64,000 bases of DNA. It comes from Oscheius dolichura. Taxonomy: Eukaryota > Nematoda > Chromadorea > Rhabditida > Rhabditidae. Below the pieces are notes generated by a model. That model searched no databases, was not told where the DNA came from, and saw only the letters and a list, made by a program, of their open reading frames with translations. Both the position numbers and the translations under genes were made by a program. This document shows, piece after piece, positions 34,464-44,500 of this stretch. Positions within the stretch are counted from its first letter, which is position 1; each line of letters begins with the position of its first letter. The DNA is taken from contig OW051494.1 of the NCBI GenBank assembly GCA_932521035.1, positions 1,412,001 to 1,476,000 on the forward strand, given 5' to 3'.

Positions 34464-37103
34464 ATGTCTCTGTGCGACAAGGATTCCGGTCTTTTGAAGA
34501 CCCACGTCCATTGGGAAGACGTAGAAGAGGCTTTCTCCTCTACTTACGGCGTCCCCTGTAAAATGGGCCCGAATAGAAAGCTGTCTCGAATAGGAGAAAA
34601 CAAGGTGATTAAAGGTCTCACCAGGAAAGTACAGAAATTCAGGGATTTATCTCAAGGATCGCTCTGATTGATCCAGATTGGTTGAATCCGTTACCAGAAC
34701 TACCAAATAGATTCTGTGTGAAGGTAGAAGAATCTGGAGATGGAATATAATTGAAGTGATCGGTTCAGATCTGCTCCCAGTTAAAGTACGCCGAATGGAG
34801 TGAAGGCTACGCGTGGGCAAAGAATATGGAGGGCACTTTTAAAATGGTAGTTATTTTATTAGTTAACCATCATCCCCTCCTTGGGGGTGGTGCATATATG
34901 GCTCATTTGGGCCCCCGGGCCCGCCTATTGAGAAATCTTTCAGGCCCGGACCCGGTCCGGCTCACATAGCTGAGGAAAATGTCACAGGGCGCGTTAGGCA
35001 CTTCCTGACACCAGCTTCTTGTACAACTTTTCATTCTCTATCGAATGGTGTACTTTGTTTGGCAAGAACGCATCGCTTACTGAAAAAGTTCCCTTGTCAG
35101 TTTTTAAATCTCCAAAAATAGTTCCCAACTGGTCGAGCTATAAAAAAGCAAAAACATTTGGTCTCGGCGGGGATCGAGCCCGCGACCTGTGCGCCCGCAG
35201 CCCATGCGGGCCGGGCTGGGCTTGGACTTCAGCCATATATGGCTGAGTCAGAGCCTCTGACGAGGGCGAGATTACGATATGATTATTGTAAAATTAAGAT
35301 GCACAACTCCGAAGTGGACATGTACGAAATATTTGAAAAATACCGTACACCGAGTAAGCTGAAGGCTTCAAAGGTTAAAACCCCAAACAAATACCACAAA
35401 AACGAATCTAATTTTAGTTATACGCGGCTCGACGCTTCTCGGCAGACAATCCATCCAAAGGTTTCCTTATTATCCCATTCTATGAAAATATGGAAGAAGT
35501 ACACATTATGGACAATATGACGATAGCTGAGGTTGAACAGGTGGGAGACGTTTTTGGAGAATTATGAACGGGAAATTGGGAGTATGAGGGCCGACTGTCG
35601 GGTCGGGTCGGCGCCCATCCCTAGTGTAGCCCGTTGCCAACTGATAATCAAACGTCTTCGTTACGGGACCCATAAGACCGAATTAAAAGATTCAAACAGT
35701 AATTTCCAGGTCCTGGAAGCCATAGTGGAAATGAACCTGATCACTTTAAAACTTTCTGAAGAGGATCTAAACAAGTTCGAGAAGGCTAGGTTTCTCACCC
35801 TTTTTGGAACTGCCAATACTCCAAGGGTATACCACTCCTTTTTTAATATGAAACAGATAAATTAAGCTGGTTGACATTGTTATGGGAAAAGTTCTTTACT
35901 ACTTGGGAAAGCAGCTTCCCGAGCTGTGTAATCGCCTTGTTGAGATCAGATTTAGCTTCAGCTCGATGGAAGCTTTCAACGAGCTAGACGGGCTTTGTAG
36001 TAAATTAGGTAAGAAGCGAAAAATGAGCATAAAACTAGAGAAAATAGGAATGAGACCAGTAATAACCCACGGTGATTTGTGGTCCACCAATTTGCTCTGG
36101 TCAAAACGGGAAGAAGAATACCAACTGGAGGCTATTGTGGACTACCAGGTATTTCATTCGACTCGGTCCCGGATACGCCGATTCCCTGCACCCGTAAAGT
36201 CTCGGCAGGAAGACCATCTTTATTCAAAACTGTTACAATGTTGCCGTGACCCCTTTATATCGCGGTCTTGCCGAGACTTTACGGGTGCAGGGGATCGAAT
36301 TATCGAGGACCGAGCCTTTCGCTCTACAGTATCTTTTCAAATCCATAATTTTCTATATTTTATCATACCACACTACACTCTTACTATCAAAATGTAGCCC
36401 AGAATTTTCTCTACAAGAACATTTATTTTATACAAATTAACCCATTAGTTCCCACGGGTTCAAAAATGAACCGTTTTTGCCTTGGCCCCCCCCCCCCCCC
36501 CCCCCTTTGGTGATTTTTGGGGTAGGTTCCGATTTTTTGGGTTCTTTGGGTTATTTTTGACTTCCTAATGATCCGGACTCCGGAGACCTTGCTGGAAATT
36601 ATTAGACCATTAGAAATGATTCTATGAACCAAAAATAAGGTGTTCTTCTTGCCAAAACCGTTCTCTTTTCTAGTGTCCGGCTCTCTCCACCCCGGCCATC
36701 GATATCTGTTCCTTTATCTGTTCCTCCCTCTCTGGAACAGATCGCCTGGCTAATACAGACTATATCCTGGATAGATATTTCGAAATCTTGAAGTCAAAGG
36801 TCCCAGCAGGAAATGTACCCTTTACCCTGGAACAGGTGACCCAAAATCCCTCAAAATTAACCGTATTCAGTTGAAAACTTCATATATTCACGTTTTTCCC
36901 CTTCATGCTTTTGAAATTCTTCGCACGTTGCTGGAAATCTATGCTACAGAAGATCCATACGAAGAGGTACTATTTTGGGTTAAAAAACGCCTCTAAAAAT
37001 CTTTCAGAATGAAGAAATCGTACTGGAAAAGGCCTCTCGTCTCTTGGAAAGCATCGTTGACTATTATGATCAGTCGAAACAACTAAAATCAGCTCATAAT
37101 TGA
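34464..37103 (+). CDS. CHK kinase-like (ecdysteroid kinase-like) protein
   Basis: Ten exons join in phase: 34464-34604, 34643-34723, 34769-34846, 35299-35373, 35418-35540, 35710-35826, 35867-36148, 36674-36835, 36871-36966 and 37008-37103 (about 416 residues). The core motif VITHGDLWSTNLLW followed by AIVDYQ matches the catalytic loop (HGDxW--N) and metal-binding Asp of the CHK/EcKinase-like family, which is expanded in nematodes and insects. Other family marks are ISRIALIDPDW, FCVKICSQL, MHNSEVDMYEIF and GFLIIPFYENM. Such proteins are thought to phosphorylate small hydroxylated substrates; the substrate here is unknown. Two acceptors appear to be AATTAAG (before 35299 and 35867). A family-A MITE lies in intron 7. 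Confidence 0.85.
35157..35275 (-). pseudogene. tRNA-like remnant in an intron
   Basis: On the minus strand the end of this segment has a T-arm-like GCGGG-CTCGATC-CCCGC followed by CGAGACC, which would pair with a GGTCTCG-like start. The other end reads AATCTCG and so pairs only partly. The middle forms extra hairpins and no clean anticodon arm. It lies in intron 3 of the CHK gene. A decayed tRNA is the simplest reading. Confidence 0.35.
36162..36314. repeat. family-A foldback MITE, copy 3 (intronic)
   Basis: The ends are CTCGGTCCCGGATACGCCG and TATCGAGGACCGAG, with the standard core arms and centre. It lies in intron 7 of the CHK gene, starting 14 bases after the donor. Confidence 0.88.
36490..36510. 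repeat. poly-C tract
   Basis: About 20 consecutive C (36486-36505) inside intron 7 of the CHK gene. Confidence 0.8.
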
Positions 37104-37618
37104 TCTAAAAATCCATAAAAGTATCATATAATCATATTTTTTCTATTTGTTTATGAAAGCGACGCGATAATGACGATAATAAGGTCGATTATCATGCGTC
37201 CCCATCTGGGAACCATTGTGAACTCAAGTCCTTGACCTTTGTCGTGCCCCCTCTCCTTTTCTTCCCTCATCCTTATTGCTATGATCCGTATCCTATGAAA
37301 AGGACAAGCGTTTCAGGACTATTTAATAATTTTTGTGGTCAAATGGGCCAGATTTTCAATTTCGCCAATGAAAATTAAGAAATGACGGCTATTTTATGAT
37401 AAATGGACCCATAACGGGCTCGGATCGATCCCCTGCACCCGTACAGTCTCGGCAAGACAAAAATATAAAGGCCACACAGCTTTGTAACAGTTTGAATAAA
37501 GATGACCCTCCTGCCGAGACTTTACGGGTGCAGGGGATCGGACTATCAGCGGGCCGGGCCCCGAAACGGTTGATCCTTCTATGAGAAACGGTCTACATCG
37601 AAATCTTCCCAAATTCAG
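37104..37618. other. spacer with a family-A MITE
   Basis: 3' region of the CHK gene, then the foldback element at 37415-37562. No coding signal. Confidence 0.45.
37415..37562. repeat. family-A foldback MITE, copy 4 (reverse centre)
   Basis: Standard arms, but the central part reads GTAACAGTTTGAATAAAGAT, the reverse complement of the centre in copies 1-3. It is therefore inserted in the other orientation. Confidence 0.88.
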
Positions 37619-37875
37619 ATGCTCCCCCGTCTTTTTCTCGTCCTTCTCCTCGTGCTCCTCCTCCAGGCTGTTCCCTCAAAAGATAGACAAAACGAAGCTG
37701 AAGAAAGAGCGGCTAAAGAGAAGAAAAACGAGTGCCGACTCCTCATCTGCCCACAATATCACCTTTGTAAGGCGACAGTTGGTCAGTTTTTAAAGCATTT
37801 CCCAGTCTTTTTGTTGGAATTTCAGGTTTCTTCTGGGATACCGCCTGCATCAAGAAGGACTGCGACTGTGACTGA
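37619..37875 (+). CDS. small secreted Cys-rich peptide
   Basis: Exons 37619-37766 and 37826-37875 (donor GTAAGG, acceptor ATTTCAG) encode 65 residues. Residues 1-20 (MLPRLFLVLLLVLLLQAVPS) form a strong signal peptide. An acidic/basic stretch follows, then six Cys within the last 30 residues in the order C-x5-C-x5-C-x6-C-x5-C-x-C. Three disulfides are plausible. The size and layout fit secreted defence or signalling peptides, but no named family is recognised. ATG follows directly after ATTCAG, so trans-splicing close to the start is possible. Confidence 0.72.
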
Positions 37876-38699
37876 TATTTTTAAACGGAGAACTAATATG
37901 AATATCCCAGCAATTCTTTATCATAATGATGCTGGTTAGGGGAAATGATTTATCTCTATAGATGGAGCTTCGTCTTGTCTCCTATTTGCCTTCCTTCGAG
38001 GTCGTCTTCTGTCCTTCCTGTGCCTGGCTGGCCGTCTTCTTGGCGTCTTTCTCGTCTCCCATCGTCGACTTCTTCGTCTCCTGATGGCGACGGGCTTCGG
38101 CTTGTCTTCCTTCTTCTCGGCCTTTTCCTTGCTCTCCTCCTTCTGATCCGGTTGGTTTTCCTCTTCCTTTTCCGATTCCTGCGTCTTATCCAAATCCCTC
38201 TTAAGTTCGTTTCTCTCTATTTCCCGTCTTTTTTTTTATCCAAGCGTTCCAATTTATCTGGAAGTTACAGAAGACCATCTCGAAGGAAGGCAAATAGGAG
38301 ACAAGCCGGGCAGTCGCCAGAGAAAATCATCACTTCCCCGCCAAATCCAATTTCTAGAGAAATAAAGGATTCTGGCTAGTTTTTGTATTGTTTTCTGGAT
38401 TGAATTATCCCATAATTGCTTTGTGATGAAGCCGAGACCTTTTCCACATTTGCAGTCGATTTCTGGTCAATGTTTTGGATGCTCTTGTATAGCGTACAGT
38501 CCTTTCAAGAGTAAATCTTACCGGGAAGGAATAGGCCAGGAATAGACCGACCCTTCTTGACCACGTGGGAAACTGGCTTTGAAATTCTGTCATCTTCAGG
38601 ATTGCACCAGTAAAAACCGTCAGATAATCTTCAACTCGGCGAGAAGCGACCATTTCCCATTCAAATCGATTGGTTTCCAGCTATACGGTTGTTTTCCCG
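37876..38699. other. spacer with an inverted duplicate of a gene tail
   Basis: Holds the pseudogene fragment at 37982-38193 and a shorter inverted copy of its end at about 38264-38310. The rest is upstream sequence of the 38700 gene. Confidence 0.5.
37982..38193 (-). pseudogene. frameshifted C-terminal fragment of the EHKC-module family
   Basis: The minus strand reads a Lys/Glu-rich stretch (ESKEKAEKKEDKPKP) in one frame. After a frame change it continues GDEKDAKKTASQAQEGQK and ends TTSKEGK-stop. The neighbouring gene at 38700-40131 ends with the corresponding order (GEKDAEKSASQGQVGQKPP...). This is therefore a broken copy of that tail, in the opposite orientation and less than 1 kb upstream of the intact gene. 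No anchor or Cys module remains. Confidence 0.65.
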
Positions 38700-40131
38700 A
38701 TGTTCTTCCTGCTTCTTCTCCACTTCCTGCCATTCTTACTTCTACCGTATCTGCTCATTCTGTGCAAAAAGAAGGAGAAGGATGATGATTCGAAGGACGA
38801 GGACAGCGAGAAGAAGCGCAAGGAGCCAAAGAAAGTGGAATCAAAATACAAGGATCCGCAGGCAGACGCCATTTGGAAGACCAGAATGAATCCGTCTAAA
38901 CTGACCCGCGAAAATATTATGAAGGAATTTAAAACGGTTCTCAAGATCTACGAAGAACACAAGTGCACGAATCCGGAGAAGAGTAAAACGAAAGACGAGA
39001 CATGCGAAATCTGCGCGGCTTATATGGAATGGGCTGGAGAGCAGTATGACAAAAGTTCGTATACCCCGTGTCCGGAGGAGGTCAAGAAGAAAATTGAGGA
39101 GGACTTCTTTGACTATGGCGGCAAGCTGCCGGAATGTCTGGAACACCCCGATTGGGCGGTGGCTAAAGCCAGATTGGAAAAGGAGGCGAAAGCCGGTGGG
39201 AAGAAGATGCCGGCGAAGCAGGTGGCGGCTGGGGCGATGACGGCGGAAGAGCTGGCTAAATACGAGGTTTGTAGCAGGAGGAGACCGTCCTCCTCTTCTT
39301 CCGGGGTACCCTATCCCTTGGCTCGGGCATCCTCCTCCTTTCCCTAGTCGCCTTCCTTTCTGTCCGGGTTGTCCTTCTCCTTGGCCGGATCGTCCTCCTT
39401 CGAATACTGCCCGAGATGATTGCCTTTTTTTTCAGCAACAGGCCGAGGCCATCCGCAACAGCGACCAGAAGCTGTCTATAAAGATCAAACAGAAGACAAA
39501 GGACTGCGGCTCGGTGGAATATCAAACGGGACTTCCGAATTTAAAAGACGAATATGAGAAGGTCTACAAGATCTACCGGGAGCACAAGTGTCTGGGTCAC
39601 GGCTCGCGGGAGGACAACTGCCGAGTCTGCCAGGCTTTTGTGGACTGGGTCGAGGGACACTACAAGGCCAGCCTGGGGGAGAAGAGCTACCCGGAGGAGA
39701 TGAAGAGAAAGCTCGAGGAACACTTGTACGAGCACGAGGGAAGTCTGCCCTCGTGGATGGAGAAACGCGACTGGGCACGGGCTAAACGGCGGATACAGCA
39801 GAAGAGACAATGGCCGGAGGATGAGAAGAAGCTCAACGCCACGCAGAAGTCAGAAAAGATGGAGGAGCCGGAAGTGACGCAGAAGTCAGACGCGATCGAT
39901 GTAAAACTGGAAGAGAAGCCAGCCACCAAGACGACGGAGACGCTAAAATCGGCTAAACATCAGAAATCGGTCGAACAATCGGCTATTCTCGGCCCTAAAG
40001 CCCAGAAAACGGTCACGGGAGAAGAGAAAGACACCCAGAAGTCGCCGGTGGAAGGTGAAAAAGACGCAGAAAAATCTGCCAGCCAGGGACAAGTAGGACA
40101 GAAGCCGCCGACTTCCAAAAAGCGCGAATAG
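38700..40131 (+). CDS. signal-anchor protein with two EHKC/CxxC modules
   Basis: Exons 38700-39266 and 39436-40131, joined in phase 0 (donor GTTTGT, acceptor TTTTTTTTCAG), 420 residues. ATG follows a TTTCCAG about 25 bases upstream. Residues 1-22 are hydrophobic (MFFLLLLHFLPFLLLPYLLIL), then CKKK, like the protein at 24425. Module 1 (exon 1): EHKCTNP, ETCEICAAYMEW, FFDYGGKLP, then HPDW. Module 2 (exon 2): EHKCLGH, DNCRVCQAFVDW, YEHEGSLP, then KRDW. The intron separates the two modules, consistent with duplication. The C-terminal third is Lys/Glu/Gln-rich and probably disordered (repeated TQKSEK-like units). The family is unrecognised; the Cys triad plus Trp suggests a small metal- or disulfide-stabilised fold on the far side of a membrane. 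Confidence 0.85.
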
Positions 40132-40235
40132 AAAAGGCAAGACGACGGCCTATCCATAAAGGCGAAGTACTGTAATCATTCCCTCAAAACTAGATTTTTC
40201 TAAGAATAAATGATTGTGGCCAGTGTTTCTTCATT

Positions 40236-43058
40236 TTATAGCGAAAATGAAAGTGTAACGACAATGGTTATAAACCAAATAAACTGTTGGGTTGCCGTCT
40301 TTGGAGGAGGTATGACTTCATATTTCATTAAGCCACCTGTATCCTTGTTACTGTTAGCCTGCTCGTAGGTAATGGAAAAGTTGTCGAGAAGCAGGGTCAT
40401 ACTTCCATTTGTCATGCTGAATTCTTGTGAACCACTCTAATATATACTATCCTACTTATAGATACTATACATCGGATTTCTGCTGCCTTTTATGGTGAAA
40501 TAGTTATAGCAATTGATGACGGTAAAGGTCACATTGCTCGTCTTCTTATTATATTTGCCAATATACATATTTTGTTGGTAATTGGGAAGATTGTAGGTCA
40601 TTGAAGGCGCATAACCGTAATCATTGATGTCCAGTGGAGCTGCAAAAAAGAGAATCGACGTTTCATCATAAAGAAATTAAATTATTTTATCAAAATAATG
40701 TCCTGCGAACAGGAACACACATGCTGCCCCATTCATGGGGAAGAACGCCCAGTTCGGACCCGCCCGTTTGCTGGGCACGCCCGTTTCGGGTGTAAGCGGG
40801 CATGAACGGCGCTTCTGCCTGTAACTCAGTTATTTCTTGGACATTTTTGGAGATTAAAAAACCACCTTGGAGAGCTGTTCAAGACAAATCTACCAAACTA
40901 TGTTTCAGCTCCATCACACCGGCAAACAAATCTGTAGCCTCGCAAACGTTTACTTGAGGGTTAAGTCAACGTTTGTGGGCTGGAGAAATTTCTGTCGGAG
41001 GTGGTGAACTCCGGTTTTATACGTTAGAATCGTCTTGAAAAGCTCTACAAGCTGGTTGTTGAATCCCCGAAAATGACTAAGAAATAACCGAGTTACAAGC
41101 ACAAACACTCGCTTATTCCCGAAACAGGCCCGCCCGGGCCCATGTACTGCAAGAAGATTAGCTACCATGCATTCTCCAGAAAGGGTCCAACAAAGTTATT
41201 TTAAAACTTACCAAAAGATGCAAGTGATGAAAGTAATATTGTAGCGGAGCTGCTGTTTGTGCTAAATGTGTTTAGATGTCCCGGAATCTGCTGGGGGACA
41301 TGGGCGAGATCGTTGCTGGAGTTAAAAGAGAGGTTCGGGGCATAGGGTGGCACAGTACTCCCAGGGAGCCAATCGACTTGGCCATCCTTTAAAAACATCA
41401 TAAAATATATGGGAAGAAGCAAACCGTTGCATTCACCGAAATAAGCCAGGTATATGTATATATGAGGTAGACGGTAACTACCGCCGGCTTTCCTTTGGCG
41501 TTGAGTTGCAGCTAAACCCGTGGATCTCTATCAGTAGCAATGTATACCGTGGTATTCTCATTCACATCAGGGTTCACTATGAAGGAATAGTCGATATTTT
41601 GGATGGAAGCAGCTGATCGAAACAGCAAGGCGGCGAATTGTTCTCTATCGGTCAGCTGGTAGACAGTCACAGTGTATGGCGTCTTGTCATAGATTAATGT
41701 CTTTTTCATGTAGTAGAAGGAATACAGCCTATAATTTTCGGCTCTGATGCAGAATAAGGATTCAATGGAGAAATAAAGGTACAAGGACTTGGTCGGCACA
41801 GTCTACCCAGAGTTTCTCTTCCCAAAATCGATTTTCCCAGGCATGTTACGGATGATTCGAGTTGTCTTGAACTCGCAAATTCAATAGTCTACAGGAAGGA
41901 ATAGGCACCTCTAGGAAGCAGTGTTTATTTGCCATGTGTCGCCGCTAGTTAGCTTGTCCAAGATTATGTGCTGAGATACTGGCTGAAGCTGCCTTATCAT
42001 GCGTTTCCGGTATACCATCGGATTAGCGAGTTCGAGAGCTTTCGAACAATATATAACATGCCTGAGAAAATCGATTTTGAGAAGAGAAACTCTGGGTAGG
42101 CCGCGCCGACCAAATCATTGACCCTCAATTCTGCATGAAACCGGGAACGGTCATAACTTACGATCCTAAAAAGGTGCCGTTGACTGGATCCCCGCCATAG
42201 ATGAATGTCTTTTGCAATTCGATAGGGTCATAGAAGGTTGACCACAGCTCGATTGGATATGAATCGCTAAGAATTGCAACCTAGAAGAAGGTAAATTGTA
42301 CAGTAAAGTTTTCGGACAATATATACCGGAGAAGTTGAAGTGATAACGGTCATAGTGTTTATCCTCATGCCAAGAAGATTTAACATGACTGCCTCGTCTT
42401 TTGGGATAGCATTTGATGTATAAATCGAATACTTGTAGGCTAAATAAGTAAGCATAGAAAAATGACTAAACTCTTTTTACTTGCAGGAAATTGAGATTGA
42501 AAGCCTAGTGTTCCGGAAGATTTTGTCGTGACTTTTATATAGAGATTTGCCCCCGTTGTTACGTTGACTACCGGCCAGCTGGAAATGATCTTTACAAGTG
42601 GAGAAAGAACAGCCAGAGTTAAAAAGAAAATAACGGTCTTGTCACGAAAACATTTTACTTTCAATATGCTGTTTTTCTGGCTTTGGGATCGTATGATACT
42701 CACCCCGTGACCGGATCATTGTAATTGGTTCCCGTTTCGTCATAAACTGTGAAATTGTCTCCTGCGGCGATCTTCATGTTAACGAAACTTAAATCCAAGT
42801 ATTGTCCCTTCTTCACGGCGATCTTAACATCAAATTTGTACACTTTTATATATACAAACAATGCACTTTTATGGTGCAATTGAGCCCACTTGAGTAGGAG
42901 CTGTCATTCGGGGGAAAGCGTTGAGTAGAGTCGTCCAGTGTAGCATTTGGACAGACTAAAGCAGTATATTAGCTCTCTGATATAGAGACAGTACTACCCC
43001 AGCCAGCTTGAGCAAAGTAGAGAGAGGTTAGCAGCAGGAGCAGATAAGGGAAGACCAT
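40236..43058 (-). CDS. CUB-like secreted or surface protein with an in-frame stop
   Basis: Minus-strand exons: 42998-43058, 42867-42955, 42704-42822, 42481-42578, 42327-42439, 42162-42280, 41518-41743 (continuing past a TAG at 41512-41514 to about 41481), 41212-41386, about 40480-40640, and a last exon ending 40236. Signal peptide MVFPYLLLLLTSLYFAQA. The body alternates beta-strand-like segments with Asn-glycosylation sites (LNCTIK, AAGDNFTVYDETG, TTGANLYIKVTT, NENTTVYIATDRDP), the layout of nematode two-domain CUB-like proteins induced in immunity and stress in other species. A C-terminal hydrophobic end (FIWFITIVVTLSFSL) suggests a GPI or membrane anchor. The reading frame continues sensibly after the TAG, so this copy may be a pseudogene or the stop recent. 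A foldback element sits in the intron at 41789-42112. Confidence 0.7.
40735..41150. repeat. foldback element, family G
   Basis: Imperfect arms of about 70 bases: CTGTAACTCAGTTATTTCTTGG near 40818 and its complement CTAAGAAATAACCGAGTTAC near 41079. GC-rich outer flanks contain GCCCG motifs (GGGCACGCCCGTTTCGGG, CCGAAACAGGCCCGCCCG). It lies in an intron of the CUB-like gene. I see only one copy in this window. Confidence 0.7.
41789..42112. repeat. foldback element, family C copy 1
   Basis: The ends TTGGTCGGC and GCCGACCAA are complementary. Inner arms are CCCAGAGTTTCTCTTCCCAA and CGATTTTGAGAAGAGAAACTC. The arms are about 90 bases. It is inserted in intron 6 of the CUB-like gene. A second copy at 43256 carries a nested family-B element. 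Confidence 0.85.
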
Positions 43059-43255
43059 GCCGATAAGTGGAGAGTGTGCGGTGGTGAGCCGAGCTATTTA
43101 TTTCCTCCTTTATCAGGCCTTGTACGGAGCTTGAAGGACCAGACGTCATAGTTCTTCATTGGAAGAGAGAAAAAGTCTACTGAATGAGTCGTCATTGCTC
43201 ACAGGTTCTTTTAGATGTTAGTCACCGGCGAGAGGAACAATAGGGGACCAATGGC

Positions 43256-43920
43256 TTGGTCGGAACTCTCTACTCATAGTTTCTCTTCTCAAAATCGATA
43301 TTTCTAGGCATGTTGCATATGATTCGAAAGCTCTCGAACTAGTGAATTCAACAGTATACAGGAAAAATGGGGAATCTCGAGTTTATTTCCCATTCTTCGC
43401 CGTTGATTGCTCCGCTAGGATTATTGGCTGATGAAGCCACTTTGTTTTGTCTTCTGGGTAGCCCTTATATTCGCGGGTTCGAGAGCCTTCGAATCATATA
43501 TAAAATGCCTGGGAAGACCCATTTTAAGAAGGCCAACGTTCTCCCTCACCGCACCCAAAAACTCACCAAATGCCGCGCTCGAAGAATTCGACCTTACTTA
43601 TTTTTCTAATGTCTATCTTGTTCAGAATTTTATGGCGGACAAGCTGATATAGGTTATATTCCATAAGAACAAGAAATTGCTGAAATATAACCCAAAATAG
43701 AGTTTTTGAGGTGAACATAGTGTTTCTATCGATAACTCAGCAATTTCTTATTCTTATGGAATATAGCCTATACCAGTTTGTCCGCCATAAAATTCTGAAC
43801 AAGATAGACAGTAAAAAAATAAGCAAGGTCGACTTATTCGAGCGCGGAGCGTATTTGGTGAGTTTTTGGGTGCGGTGAGGGAGAACGTTGGCCTTTTAAG
43901 AAGGTTAACTCTGCGTAGAC
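43256..43920. repeat. foldback element, family C copy 2 (interrupted)
   Basis: The left arm matches copy 1 (TTGGTCGG, then AGTTTCTCTTCTCAAAATCGA). The right arm starts with GCGGGTTCGAGAGCCTTCGAA and breaks at ATTTTAAGAA, where a 363-base family-B element is inserted. It resumes with TTTTAAGAAGGTTAACTCTG. Confidence 0.82.
43531..43893. repeat. foldback element, family B copy 2, with target duplication
   Basis: Begins GGCCAACGTTCTCCCTCACC and ends with the exact complement GGTGAGGGAGAACGTTGGCC. Flanked on both sides by TTTTAAGAA (43522-43530 and 43894-43902), a 9-base target-site duplication within family C. Well-preserved ends and the clean duplication suggest recent movement. Confidence 0.9.
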
Positions 43921-44500
43921 GGTGGCGGTCAAGTTATTGGACGCCAACTATTTGTCGGAGACAGTAGAATGCGGCTCTTTATCAAAGCGGAGGTTCCAAA
44001 AAAGTCGAAATCGAAACAACGGTCAATGAAAATAACAAAGAAACAAAAATTACCGGGAAAAATAAGAATCCCAAAGAATTTTCCCATATTTTTTTATTAA
44101 ACCGTTGCACCACTCGTTTCTTTTTCATATATGTGCTTCAAAAATCAATTACAGCCTCGACTTCAAACTATACGTAACTTTTTATCTTATTTAATAGAAG
44201 CCCAGGCAGCCCGTGGCGCCCAACTGCAATGAGCGCATAGTTTTACGCGCGCGAAACATATGGCGCCAGCTTTGAAGCTGTTTATTTACTCCGCTTTTTA
44301 CAAGCACTGCTTGTGGGATTTTCTTTGTTTCTTCACATATTTTATACTTTTAAAAGCTGCTTTTTCCCATTATTGGTCGCGTTTCCCCCTAAAAAACGGG
44401 AATTTCTCTAAAAAGACGCTGACACCCGGATCAAATCCTTCTTTTTCCCGCGCTCTCTATATTTGCCCCCGTTTCTTCTTGTACAATTTCATTTTTATAG

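Larger units (their letters stand above)
43059..44500. other. intergenic region occupied by nested repeats
   Basis: The upstream region of the CUB-like gene, then the family-C element (43256-43920) with the inserted family-B element. The last 580 bases before the gene at 44501 contain no coding signal. Confidence 0.55.
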
